This document shows positions 24,443 to 34,587 of a stretch of DNA of 64,000 nt, one piece after another. The notes beneath the pieces are model-generated. The model was not told the DNA's origin. It worked only from the letters and a program-made list of their open reading frames with translations, and made no database searches. Positions within the stretch are counted from its first letter, which is position 1, and the number at the start of each line of letters is the position of its first letter. The stretch is from Myxococcus qinghaiensis (GTDB lineage: Bacteria; Myxococcota; Myxococcia; Myxococcales; Myxococcaceae), in the NCBI RefSeq assembly GCF_024198215.1, contig NZ_JAKCFA010000010.1:124001-188000 (forward strand), read 5' to 3'. The position numbers and the translations under genes are program-made.

Positions 24443-25300
24443 TCAGGACTCAGGCCACGCGGTCCCCGGTGCTGGGGCCTCGGAGGTCGCGGGCATCTCC
24501 TGGACGGCATACACGGGCAGGCAGAAGGTGACGTCCAGGTCGAGGCCCGAGCGGCGCCTGGCGGTGATGGTCATCTCCCAGAGGCGACGGGGAAGACTGA
24601 GCTCCGTCGTGATGCGCGGATCCGAGGGCGGCAGGTCCAGCGTGAAGGAGAGCCTCCCGGTGTCGCGCAGGGTTGCGGTCTCGACGTTCTGGGTGCGCTC
24701 GTACTTGATGTCGCGGACGATGCGGGTGCGCCGGGCCTTCCCGTGGCCGGTTGTCTTGAACCGCTCCTGGATGCGCCGGAGCGTCACCGTCACAGCAGGG
24801 AGCTTCGCCACTTCGGGCGGCCCCACCCATTCCAGCGGAACGCGAGTGCCGAGCGCGAGGGACGTCCCGGGTAGCAACAAGCGGGTGCGCCTGAAGCGCA
24901 GCTTCCTGAGGACGTTCCGGCCGGCGGGCAGCACGAGCATCTGGCCGAGGTACACGTCGATGACCAGGAGGGTCGCGGCCCCGAGGAGGAAATCGGACAG
25001 CGGGACCCTCCCGATGATGAAGCCCCAGACGAGCCCGATGTTCATGATGAGCAGGTGAGGGGCGAAGATGAGCAGCGCGAAGGTGGAGCCGACAGCAAGG
25101 GTGCCCTGATTGTCCCAGAGGACGTGCTGCCGGGGCGGGTCCTGGAGCCGCGGCGCGGGAGGGGGGCTCCCCAAGAGGCCGGCGTGTCGCGCCATGTTGA
25201 TGGCTCTCCCGGCGAGCCAGATGACGGCCCCCAGGAGGGGGAGGAACATGAGCCCCGGGATGAGGAGAAACAGCAGGGTGGAGCCGACGTTGGCGCTCAT
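24443..25300 (-). CDS. Hypothetical membrane protein
   Basis: 285 residues from the ATG at 25300. An N-terminal helix (about 8-30), a proline-rich loop, then two or three helices between residues 60 and 125. The C-terminal ~150 residues are soluble, with R-R-L-W-E-M-T-I-T-A-R-R and many charged residues. The family is not recognised. It is convergent with the ABC permease and apparently single. The frame stays open to 25363 but the membrane protein starts naturally at the chosen ATG. Confidence 0.6.
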   Translation of the reverse strand: MSANVGSTLLFLLIPGLMFLPLLGAVIWLAGRAINMARHAGLLGSPPPAPRLQDPPRQHVLWDNQGTLAVGSTFALLIFAPHLLIMNIGLVWGFIIGRVPLSDFLLGAATLLVIDVYLGQMLVLPAGRNVLRKLRFRRTRLLLPGTSLALGTRVPLEWVGPPEVAKLPAVTVTLRRIQERFKTTGHGKARRTRIVRDIKYERTQNVETATLRDTGRLSFTLDLPPSDPRITTELSLPRRLWEMTITARRRSGLDLDVTFCLPVYAVQEMPATSEAPAPGTAWPES

Positions 25301-25412
25301 GGCTTGAGCATAGGGCGGTGGCTCCAAGGGGTCCAACTCCAGCGCGAACGCACGGCGCGTCAAGCGGGCCTTGATGCCATTGATGAGGTGAAGCGCTCCA
25401 TCGCCTTCCCTG

Positions 25413-25920
25413 GTGGGCCGGGGGATTCGATGGTGTCTTCAGGCGCCATCTCGACCATCGCTCCAATCCACCGACGTGGCTGCGAGAAGCGCTGGCCGTG
25501 CCACTGTGTTGGCGGGAGCCGCGTCGGAAGTGGAGGACCCAGAGCGCGTGGACATGTCGGCGACCGCGATGCCCGAGCTGATGGGGACGCACCGTGAGTG
25601 GTTCGAGGCGCGCGGCTTCAAGGGGGACATGGACATCGACCAGTTCTGCGTCCGACTGGAGCAGGCCCACCACGAGGCGACTCACGGAGGAGGGGAACTG
25701 GAAGGCCCGCCTGAATGAGCACACCCGGGAGCTGGGGTACGCATCGCTCACCGCCTTTGCCGACGCCCGTCCCACGCCATCATTGGCGGCACTGGCCAAG
25801 GAGCTTGGACGGGACGACATTGCTGGAGTGCAGGTGTTGAGCGGCCTGTTGTACGAGGCAGAGCAACGCAGGCAAGTCACGCGCTTTGTTCGCGACGTCC
25901 TTGTGCGCATGTTGTCCTAG
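25413..25920 (+). pseudogene. Frameshifted remnant of a toxin/effector-like gene
   Basis: The first frame gives E-W-F-E-A-R-G-F-K-G-D-M-D-I-D-Q-F-C-V then E-A-T-H-G-G and goes wrong after the GGGG run at 25692-25695. Dropping one G restores H-G-G-G-N-W-K-A-R-L-N-E-H and continues in the +1 frame to the TAG at 25918-25920 (A-K-E-L-G-R-D-D-I, then Q-V-T-R-F-V-R-D). H-x-x-x-H-G-G-G-N-W resembles C-terminal regions of myxobacterial polymorphic toxins or SitA-like proteins, but I cannot name the family. No convincing start or signal is seen upstream, so the 5' end is lost too. A sequencing error in the G run is the other explanation. Confidence 0.5.
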
Positions 25921-26300
25921 AGCCTTCCTGAGGACGGCTCCTCCAAGGCATCAAGAATCGCGAGCGCGAGAGGCTTCGCCTCGCGGTTCAGGTTGATGCC
26001 GGGCGCAGCGCGAATCCTCGGGATGGACGCGTGGTCTCCGAGCAGCGCCAGGCCCAATGAGGCCAGCGCATTCTCATTCAGGGAGTTCGTCGTCGCGAAG
26101 AACCGCTCGTCGAGGACGCGATGCAGGGTGGGAATCACGCCCGGGTCTCCCGCGAGGGCGCCCCTGACCGCCACCCCGAGCTGCTCGTACCCACTGAGGG
26201 GCTTGCCCTCCTCGCGGCTCGCCGGCTCCCAGTGGGGCACCTGCTCCAGGAGGATGGCGCGAGCGCGCTCGATGAGTCGCTGCTTCTCCTCGGCGGTCAT
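25917..26300 (-). CDS. Small hypothetical protein, possibly HEAT-like or immunity-type
   Basis: 127 residues from the ATG at 26300. All helical, with L-I-E-R-A-R-A-I-L-L-E-Q-V-P-H-W at the start and two repeat-like helix pairs (I-P-T-L-H-R-V-L-D-E, then I-P-R-I-R-A). No signal peptide. It ends in a CTAG shared with the stop of the frameshifted gene on the other strand. Position beside an effector-like remnant would fit an immunity protein, but that is only a guess. Family not recognised. Confidence 0.55.
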   Translation of the reverse strand: MTAEEKQRLIERARAILLEQVPHWEPASREEGKPLSGYEQLGVAVRGALAGDPGVIPTLHRVLDERFFATTNSLNENALASLGLALLGDHASIPRIRAAPGINLNREAKPLALAILDALEEPSSGRL

Positions 26301-26440
26301 GGTGGCTCCGGAGGCTAGACGCACCCGCTTGTCTCCGCGAGGGGTTCGTCCTCGGTCAGCCTCGGCTCGTCCCCCGATTCCGCGTCTCATCCCATCCGGG
26401 CCCCACCCGGCCCGCTCTGTCCCTAGCCTTCCCGTCAACA

Positions 26441-26459
26441 GGGAGGCCCATCGCCTCCC
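26441..26459 (+). other. Leader hairpin before the TPR lipoprotein
   Basis: GGGAGGC (26441-26447) and GCCTCCC (26453-26459) pair perfectly around a five-base loop. They end three bases before the GGAGG ribosome site of the gene at 26472. It may set translation level or protect the 5' end. Confidence 0.35.
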
Positions 26460-26471
26460 ACGGAGGACATC

Positions 26472-27626
26472 ATGAGGCCTGTCGTGTGTGTGGGATTGGC
26501 TGCGCTCGTCACGGCTTGCGCGGCCGGGAAGTCAGCGCGTGGAAGCGGAGACCCTGTCTCCTCGGAGGAGGGGCGCCGGTTCACCGAGGCGGCCGTCACC
26601 GTCATGCAGGCCTACGACTTGGAGAGCCGCTTCCAGGAGGCCGCGGCCCTGGGCCGGTTCGCCAGTGAACGGGCTCGACTCCTGAAGGACCCGGGCGGTG
26701 AGGCCCGCCTCCAGGTCGAGCTGGGCCGCGTCCTGTCCCGCCAGCTCCGCCATGAGCCCGGAATGGACGCGGGCGCTGTCCTCGACCTGCTGCGTCGAGC
26801 ACGTCGGCTCGCGGAGGACTCCGGGGACGCGCGCGCGAGGGTGGCCGCGCTGGATGCCGAGGGCATGTTCCACTACTTCGACAAGCTCCTGTCGGGGAAG
26901 GGCGAGTGGGCGCCCATCGTCGCCCTCTTCGAGCAGGCCCGAGCCCTGGCCGAGTCCTCCGGGGACACGCGCGGGCACACCGAAGCGCTCTTCCACCTGG
27001 GCCTCACCCAACAGTTCCAGGACGACTTCGCGGGCGCGAAGGCGAGCTTCGAGCACTCCCTGGCGCTGGCCCGGACCTCCGGAGACGCGCTGATGCAGTC
27101 CTACGGTCTGCGGCATCTGGCGGGACTCGCGGAGGACCGGGGGGAGCTGCACCTGGCCCTGGAGCAGTTCGAGGAGTCGCTGCGCCTGAGGGAGCAGGTG
27201 GGTTTTCGGACCGGGCAGATGTTCGCGCTCGTCACGGTGGCCCTGGTCCGCTCCCGGCTGGAGCCCAAGGGCACCTCCGCGCTGGAGCCCGCGCGCAAGG
27301 CGCTGGAATTGGCCCTGGAGCTGAAGGACCCGTCTGGCGAGCGCGAGGCCCGGGCCGCCCTGGGCCGCATCCATCTGCGCCGCGAGGACGCCACCGCCGC
27401 GCTCCCCTTCCTGGAGCAGTCCCTCTCCAATGCGGAGTCCCACCAGGACTGGCTCTCGACGGTGGACCTGCTGCTGGATTCGGCGCGGGCCCACGCCCTG
27501 CGCGGCGAGCAAGCCCGTGTCGAAGGGCGGCTGCGACAGGCGCGCGCGGTGGCGACGGAGCATGGGCTGACGGCGTCGCTCGCGCGGGTGGATCAGCTCG
27601 AACGCGAGCTGACGCGCGCACCGTGA
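26472..27626 (+). CDS. TPR-repeat lipoprotein
   Basis: 384 residues. Lipoprotein signal with lipobox L-V-T-A-C (Cys 16). From about residue 40 to the end it is a helical solenoid with TPR units, for instance A-L-F-H-L-G-L-T-Q-Q-F-Q-D-D-F-A-G-A-K-A near 175 and A-L-E-Q-F-E-E-S-L-R-L-R-E-Q near 225, plus an A-R-A-A-L-G-R-I-H-L-R-R-E-D unit. It should be a periplasmic or outer-membrane-tethered scaffold for protein contacts. The start follows ACGGAGGACATC. No partner genes are evident; the upstream gene is divergent. Confidence 0.82.
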   Translation: MRPVVCVGLAALVTACAAGKSARGSGDPVSSEEGRRFTEAAVTVMQAYDLESRFQEAAALGRFASERARLLKDPGGEARLQVELGRVLSRQLRHEPGMDAGAVLDLLRRARRLAEDSGDARARVAALDAEGMFHYFDKLLSGKGEWAPIVALFEQARALAESSGDTRGHTEALFHLGLTQQFQDDFAGAKASFEHSLALARTSGDALMQSYGLRHLAGLAEDRGELHLALEQFEESLRLREQVGFRTGQMFALVTVALVRSRLEPKGTSALEPARKALELALELKDPSGEREARAALGRIHLRREDATAALPFLEQSLSNAESHQDWLSTVDLLLDSARAHALRGEQARVEGRLRQARAVATEHGLTASLARVDQLERELTRAP

Positions 27627-27754
27627 TGCGCGAAGCCTGACGCGCCATTCGTCCGCTGTCGTTCATCTTCGCGAGGGGATGGCTCTCATCGCGTGCGCAT
27701 CGGCGTACGCTGTGGGTCGTAATCCATGCAGTTGCCCTCACTGGAGGAGTTGGA

Positions 27755-28162
27755 ATGACTCACGAGACCGTCAATTCGCAAATCACCGATGCCACGGCGC
27801 CCACGGACATGGGTGCGACCTCTGACACGTCGTCCTCGACGCGCAAGTCGTCCACGCGTCGGCGTCGTGCCACGAAGAAGGCCGCTGGCCGCACCGGTGC
27901 CCGTGCGAAGAAGACCACCTCGCGCCGTGCCTCCGCGAAGCGGGGCAAGACCGCCGCTCGCAAGTCGACGACGCGCAAGACGGCCAAGCGGAAGACCGCG
28001 GTCCGCGGTACGCGCAAGGGTGCTCGCAAGGCCACCACGCGCAGGACGGCCGCCGCCGGTCGCACCGCGCGCAAGAGCCCGGCCCGGAAGAAGACCACCA
28101 CCCGTGGCGCCGCGCGCAAGGGAGCCCGGAAGACCACCACCCGCCGCACGACGCGCCGCTAA
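27755..28162 (+). CDS. Histone H1-like basic DNA-binding protein
   Basis: 135 residues. After a neutral ~28-residue head it is almost entirely Lys, Arg, Ala, Thr and Ser in repeats such as T-R-R-R-R-A-T-K-K-A, A-R-K-S-T-T-R-K-T-A-K-R-K and S-P-A-R-K-K-T-T-T-R. This composition is that of eukaryotic H1 tails and bacterial H1-like proteins, which coat and compact DNA. The start follows TGGAGGAGTTGGA, a strong ribosome site, hinting at high expression. It stands alone with a hairpin terminator downstream. Confidence 0.85.
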   Translation: MTHETVNSQITDATAPTDMGATSDTSSSTRKSSTRRRRATKKAAGRTGARAKKTTSRRASAKRGKTAARKSTTRKTAKRKTAVRGTRKGARKATTRRTAAAGRTARKSPARKKTTTRGAARKGARKTTTRRTTRR

Positions 28163-28180
28163 TCACCGGCGCGCACGCAA

Positions 28181-28212
28181 GCGGGGACCCCCTCCAAGGA
28201 CAGGGTCCCCGC
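28181..28212. terminator. Bidirectional hairpin terminator
   Basis: GCGGGGACCC (28181-28190) and GGGTCCCCGC (28203-28212) form a perfect ten-pair stem with a 12-base loop, between the convergent H1-like gene and the lipoprotein gene at 28220. Confidence 0.6.
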
Positions 28213-28219
28213 CGCGTGC

Positions 28220-29791
28220 TCAGCGCTTCATGCGCAGCAGGAACAAGTCACTGCGCGCGGGCGCCCTGCGGCCGGTGCCGAAGTCCGACTCCCGGTCGGA
28301 GTGACCGAAGAGCAGGGCATCGCCGTCCGGGAGCACCTCCACGAAGCGGATGTCCTCCACGCCATACAGCTCGCCTCGAGGCCGGGGCGGGTCCGACAGA
28401 TACAGCTTCAACCCGAGCGACGCGCCATCCGCGCCGTAGCGCAGCGCCACGGGCTGCGCCGAGCCGAGCCCGTCCGGTCCCGACGCGCCGTCCACGATGA
28501 GCGAGTAGGTGAACCCGGCGACGACGAGCCCGCCCGAGGGCTCCACGCCCAGCGCCCCCGCCAGGAGGCCATCGCCCAGGTTGCGGCTCCAGCGCTCCTT
28601 GCCCGTGGCATCCGCCGACACCAGGAACGGGCTGGCCCGGTACACGTGCCCCTGCAGCTTCGAGGCGCCCCACGACACCGTGCCCAGGAAGGAGCCCAGC
28701 GCCACCACCGTGCCCTGGCCATCCACTCCCACGTCGCTCACGGTGCCACGGGCCTGGGCGAGCGGCCTCGCCCACGCCAGGGTGCCGGTCGCCTCGTACA
28801 CGGCGACGAACGGGCTCCCATCCTGTGACGCCTCCGTGCTCTGCGTGCCGAACCGGGCCTTGCCCACGTAGCGCCCGCCCGCCACCAGCCTGTCACTCGC
28901 GTCGCGCGCCAGGGTGGTCACCATCACCCGCGAGTCCGAGCCTTCCGCCCGGCCGATGGACAGCGCGCGCTCGGGCTTGCCGTCCAGCGAGTACGTCACC
29001 ACCACCGCGCCGGAGCCCACCACGCCGCCGCCGAAGTCCGTGGAGCCGGAGGTGTTGAACGCCACCATCGGCCGCCCCTGGGCATCCAGCACCAGGTCCG
29101 CCACCGTGGCGTCTCCCCCCGGAACCGTGGCCGACCAGAGGACGTTGCCCGCCGGGTCCAACCGGACGAGGAAGGCGCCGTCACCCAGCTCCAGCGGCTC
29201 GAAGTCCACCAGCCCCCGCGCATCCACCGCCACGAAGAGGCCCCCCTCGGGCGCCGCGGCGACGCGCGCATTCACGTCCGCGCGCATCGACTCGGGCAGC
29301 TCCGCCACTCGCACGGGGTAGCTCCGCGTCCAGCGGACCTCGCCCGTCGAGGCGCGCCGCGCGAGCGTCAGCCGCACCGTGTTGTCCGTGGGTTGACGCT
29401 CCTGCAGGTCATCCAGCTCGTAGAGCGCCGCGGTGAGCAGGTCTCCATTCGCATCCATCGCCGCGCCGAGCGCCAGGTCATCCTGGGCGGTGCCCTCGCG
29501 CGCCAGCCACAGCGTGCTCCCGGGTGTCGCCGGAGGAGGAGGCGGCGGTGGCTCCACGGGCGGCGGACCGCCCGCATCCGGAGTCCCCGTGTCCGGAGTC
29601 TCCTCGGGAGGTGGCGTCCCCGCGTCGTCTCCCTCCGAAGGTGTCTCCTGTGCGGGACAGTCCCTCCTCGAAGAGTTCGGACAATCGGGAGACGTCTCGG
29701 CCTCCGCGTCATCACAGCCTGTCACCAACCCCGCCCATCCCAGCGCTGTCGCGATTGCGACAGTCCGGAACCACCGCCGCCCCTGTTGCAT
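28220..29791 (-). CDS. Secreted lipoprotein with beta-propeller-like repeats
   Basis: 523 residues. Lipobox L-V-T-G-C (Cys about 26), a disordered Pro/Glu/Thr/Asp linker to about residue 95, then repeated ~50-residue units with G-D-x-x-x-A, V-V-A-G-x-x-x-G and D-F-G/S-W-G-A patterns (V-D-F-E-P-L-E-L-G-D-G-A, T-D-F-G-G-G-V-V). This is the look of SBBP-type beta-propellers common in myxobacteria. It is probably displayed on the cell surface. Single gene; function unknown. Confidence 0.75.
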   Translation of the reverse strand: MQQGRRWFRTVAIATALGWAGLVTGCDDAEAETSPDCPNSSRRDCPAQETPSEGDDAGTPPPEETPDTGTPDAGGPPPVEPPPPPPPATPGSTLWLAREGTAQDDLALGAAMDANGDLLTAALYELDDLQERQPTDNTVRLTLARRASTGEVRWTRSYPVRVAELPESMRADVNARVAAAPEGGLFVAVDARGLVDFEPLELGDGAFLVRLDPAGNVLWSATVPGGDATVADLVLDAQGRPMVAFNTSGSTDFGGGVVGSGAVVVTYSLDGKPERALSIGRAEGSDSRVMVTTLARDASDRLVAGGRYVGKARFGTQSTEASQDGSPFVAVYEATGTLAWARPLAQARGTVSDVGVDGQGTVVALGSFLGTVSWGASKLQGHVYRASPFLVSADATGKERWSRNLGDGLLAGALGVEPSGGLVVAGFTYSLIVDGASGPDGLGSAQPVALRYGADGASLGLKLYLSDPPRPRGELYGVEDIRFVEVLPDGDALLFGHSDRESDFGTGRRAPARSDLFLLRMKR

Positions 29792-29982
29792 GAAGCCCCC
29801 TTCTGCCCTCGGAGGTTCTCCATGCTGGTAGGTGCCAGCAATACCGTGTGCGACGTCTGCCCGCCCGCCCGCTTCGAGCCGCGCGAAGACTCATTCAAGA
29901 AGGCGCGCGCGTGCCTCCACTGCGCACCAGGGGTTCTCTGTGAGGGCGTCGCGCTTCCCACGTCGGGCAGCGCGCGCGCCCT

Positions 29983-31263
29983 TCAGCGCCAGAAGCCCAC
30001 GGACAGGCCGACGTTGGTGTAGCGGCTCGCCAGGTCGAACGAGGCGCTGATGGACCAGTCCTCCCAGTAGCGCAGGATGAAGACCTCGAAGCCGCCGGTG
30101 ACGTGGGGCCGCGGCGGCCGGCCGTCGAAGGGCGAGGGCTCCGCGTACACGCCTGCCCGCAGGCGAATCATCCCCTGCACCGTGTCGTGCTCCACGCCCA
30201 GTCGGGGGGCGAACTCGGAGCCCGAGCCCACGCGCTCCTCTTCCGCCGTGGACGCGAAGGTGCGCAGCGGCACCGCGTTGTCCACGCCGGACAACAGGTC
30301 CACCTGCGCGCTGATGAGCCACCGCCCCGCCGGCGCGTCCCGAGGCTCCTCCTCCGGCACCGGCAACGCGTCCCCTTCGACGACGAGCTGACGCCGGGCG
30401 GCGGGAGACAGGCGGTTGTAGCGCTCCGCCCCCTCGCCCAGCCGCCAGCTCGCGCCCACCGACAGCACCGCCGGAGACACCACCGCGCCGAACAGCGTCC
30501 GGTCCGCCAGCACCGGCGCCTGGCCTTCCTCGCGCCTCCAGTCCGCCACGACTTCCGGCCGCACCGTCACGCCCAGCCGCCAGGGGCGCCCATGCGGGCG
30601 GTAGAGCATGTCCACCGCCACGCCCGTGTCGCCGTAGCGCAGCTCCGTGCCGCCCGACGACAGCCGGAAGGACGCCTGCGCCGCGTAGATGCCCAGCGCG
30701 AGGATGAAGTCGTCCTGTCCGAAAGACACCGCTCCGGCCAGCACCGACTGCGTCATCGACACGCGGATGCGCTCGCTGTCCCCCGCGCAGGCCGCCGTCG
30801 CGCAGTAGGAGACGGCGCTGTTGCGCAGCGCGAAGCCGATGCCGAAGCGCTTGTATTGCAACAGCAGGCCGCCCAGCAGCTGGCGCCGGTCCTCCGACTC
30901 GTCCGGACGCCCGTCGTTGTCCACGTCGCGGCCGCGCCCGCTGGTGAAGGGCAAATCCAGCCAGGACAGGGTGACGCCCAGGTCCCAGTCCTTCTCCAGC
31001 GCCGCGCCCCGGTGGGCCAGCGCCGCCAGGTTGCTGGGAAACCCCGCCGCGCCCTCGGCGATGCCCACGTAGGCACCGCCCAGCGCCACCACGCGCGCGG
31101 AGCCCAGGAGCGCACCGGGGTTGAAGTACAGCCGCTCCGGACGCGGCTCGGTGGGCTGCTCGTCCTGTGCCCAAGCCGCGGGCGCGAGGCCCAGCACCGC
31201 GCAAGCACCGAGCGCGCGAAGCCCTCTGTTCCACCGCGTCGAGCCGCCCATCCTGGAGTCCAT
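29983..31263 (-). CDS. Outer-membrane beta-barrel protein, FadL/PorV-like
   Basis: 426 residues. A signal peptide ends near A-W-A-Q-D. It then has Y-F-N-P-G-A-L-L-G-S-A-R-V-V-A-L-G-G-A-Y-V-G-I-A-E-G-A-A-G-F-P-S-N-L-A-A-L: the M/A-L-G-G-A-(F/Y)-x-(G/A) hatch motif seen at the N-terminus of FadL and PorV-like barrels. Alternating strands follow and the C-terminus ends in V-G-F-W-R, an aromatic near the end as barrels need. The start could also be 31251 or 31299. It overlaps the end of the pterin dehydratase frame only if the longest start is used. Confidence 0.75.
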   Translation of the reverse strand: MDSRMGGSTRWNRGLRALGACAVLGLAPAAWAQDEQPTEPRPERLYFNPGALLGSARVVALGGAYVGIAEGAAGFPSNLAALAHRGAALEKDWDLGVTLSWLDLPFTSGRGRDVDNDGRPDESEDRRQLLGGLLLQYKRFGIGFALRNSAVSYCATAACAGDSERIRVSMTQSVLAGAVSFGQDDFILALGIYAAQASFRLSSGGTELRYGDTGVAVDMLYRPHGRPWRLGVTVRPEVVADWRREEGQAPVLADRTLFGAVVSPAVLSVGASWRLGEGAERYNRLSPAARRQLVVEGDALPVPEEEPRDAPAGRWLISAQVDLLSGVDNAVPLRTFASTAEEERVGSGSEFAPRLGVEHDTVQGMIRLRAGVYAEPSPFDGRPPRPHVTGGFEVFILRYWEDWSISASFDLASRYTNVGLSVGFWR

Positions 31264-31295
31264 CACGTCGTTGGAGGCACTCACCGCGAAGGGAC

Positions 31296-31607
31296 TCACT
31301 GCGCCCGCACCACCTCGGCGAAGAGCCGGTCCGAGTCCGCCGCCAGGGCGGTGTCGCGGAAGGTGAGGCCCCCGGCGTCGTGCGTGACGAGCGCCAGCGT
31401 CACCTTGCGCCAGCGGATGTCGATGTCCGGGTGGTGGTCCGCCTTCTCCGCCGCCTGGGCCACCTTCTCCACGAAGGCGATGCCCGCCAGGAAGGAGGGC
31501 GCCTCGAAGGTGCGGCGAATCATCCCGCCTTCGTGCTTCCAGTCGGGATGCTGGGCGAGGAAGGACTGGAGCGCCTCGGGAGCGAGCAGGGTGCGGTCAT
31601 GGGCCAT
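31296..31607 (-). CDS. phhB: 4a-hydroxytetrahydrobiopterin dehydratase
   Basis: 103 residues, the usual size. The signature is complete: K-A-D-H-H-P-D-I-D-I-R-W-R-K-V, then T-H-D-A-G-G-L-T-F-R-D. The catalytic His pair lies in H-H-P and a third His in T-H. It removes water from 4a-hydroxytetrahydrobiopterin so the pterin can be reduced again, serving aromatic amino-acid hydroxylases or acting in molybdopterin metabolism. No hydroxylase gene is nearby. The ATG at 31607 is set by AAGGAGG, eight bases before it, rather than the in-frame ATG at 31622 that precedes this ribosome site. Confidence 0.93.
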   Translation of the reverse strand: MAHDRTLLAPEALQSFLAQHPDWKHEGGMIRRTFEAPSFLAGIAFVEKVAQAAEKADHHPDIDIRWRKVTLALVTHDAGGLTFRDTALAADSDRLFAEVVRAQ

Positions 31608-31662
31608 GATGACCTCCTTCATATCCGCTCTCGCGCCCGAGGGAAGCCATCCGTGGGTGGCG

Positions 31663-33044
31663 TCAGGGAGTGGACGTCCAGGGGTAGACGCGCAGCTCGG
31701 GAATCACCTCGGCGTTCACCGTCCAGGTGAAATGGTCCGAGATGCGCGTAACGCCAGGGTTCACTCCGGGGCCTGGCAGCAACACGAGCAACACCTCGCC
31801 ACGCTCCGAGTCCCAGCGCGGGGTGGCGCGGGGGCCCAGGTTCGAGGTGGAGACGAAGACGGGAAGGGTGGGGCCGTACCGCAGCTCCGACATGATGACG
31901 GCGAGGCTCGAGTCCAGGGACAGCACGCCTTCTTCCCGTGGACCGTGCTCCGCCGTCACCGTGTAGCGGTGCACGACGCTGCTGAACCCCTGGCCGGACG
32001 AAAGCGTCTCCCGCGTCCACAGCACGCCGTCGCCGTAGCCCAGGGGCTCGCCGATGAGCGACGCGCAGGGCTGGCCCGGCACGGGCACATAGGTGGCCAG
32101 AAGGCCGAGCTGGAAGGGACAGGCTTGCGTGCGCGGGATGAAGGTCGAAGGCTCCTGCACCCGGTGCACCAGCCAGACGGTCGCTCCCGCGCGCAGCGCC
32201 ATCACCTGCGTCAAGTCCGCGCCGAACGTCAGCCCGGGTTGCTGAGCCCACTGGGACGTCGGGACGGGGAGCACGCCCACGCCCTCGCTGAAGGTGTAGC
32301 GGTACACGGTGGTGGCGTCCACCAGCACGTACTCGTCCTCGGTGGCCAGCCGCGCGTGCGGGGTGTTGTCCGTCGTCGTGGAGAGCGGGAAGGGCGCGGT
32401 GCCGGTGAGGAGGAGAGGGCCCGTGCCCGGGTCGACGTAGCGGCGCACCTGTCCTTCAAACAGCGACCACACCACGTCGCCGACGACGGCGATGGCGGGG
32501 TTGCGGGCCTGACCCACCGGTTGCTCCTGCTCGCCCGGCTCCCGGAAGGCCCGGCCAGAGCAGACCCAGGTGCCGCCGCGCGTGCGCGCGAGGTTCAGGC
32601 ACTCGGACTTGTTGGTCATCCGCGCCACGGTGGGGCGCTGGCGCCCGTCCTCCGCCACGTGCACGTCCACCTGGCGCAGGCTCCCCACGGGGGAGAAGGC
32701 GACGATGAGGTGGTAGCGGCCCGGCATCGTCGGGGTGAAGTGGACGTTGGCCCCCCAGAAGCTCGGGCTCAGCTCGACGGTGGCGGGCACGGGCAGGTTG
32801 CGCGGGTCCTGGGCCTCGACGGTGACGGACTCGGGTCGCTCGGCTCCGAGGCCGCCGCAGACAGGGTTCGCGTTGGCGGGGATGAGCAGGCTCACCGGTT
32901 GGTTCACCGGCACGAGGAGGGCCGACGGAACCATGCTGCTTCCGCCACCGGAACACTCATCCGGGAGTGGGCCGCCGGGGCAGCCCGCACCGCAGAGCAG
33001 GGCGAGCACGGCGGCGAGGAGCCGGCCTGTCCGCGCCGCCCGGC

Positions 33045-33048
<4 letters not shown>
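31663..33048 (-). CDS. Secreted hypothetical lipoprotein translationally coupled to glpK
   Basis: 461 residues. Lipobox L-C-G-A-G-C (Cys about 22). The following ~430 residues are beta-rich with several V-x-L-V/V-W-x-L repeats (D-V-V-W-S-L-F-E-G-Q-V-R-R-Y, D-E-Y-V-L-V-D-A-T-T-V-Y-R-Y), suggesting a propeller-like fold, and scattered cysteines. The start is taken at 33048 because the signal peptide begins there. Its ATG overlaps the glpK stop by four bases, so it is read through from glpK. Why a surface lipoprotein should follow glycerol kinase is unclear. Family not recognised. Confidence 0.7.
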
Positions 33049-34535
<1,487 letters not shown>

Positions 34536-34542
34536 GGGGTGA

Positions 34543-34576
34543 GTCCTCCCAAAGATTGACGGCGCTTTGGGAGGAC
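34543..34576 (-). promoter_or_regulatory. Leader hairpin enclosing the glpK ribosome site
   Basis: GTCCTCCCAAAG (34543-34554) and CTTTGGGAGGAC (34565-34576) are perfectly complementary, with a ten-base loop. On the transcribed (minus) strand the 3' arm is CTTTGGGAGGAC and holds the only good ribosome site, about nine bases before the glpK ATG at 34535. Pairing would hide it. It may instead be a terminator for the upstream gene ending at 34588, though no T-tract follows. Confidence 0.5.
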
Positions 34577-34587
34577 CCTACTCCACG

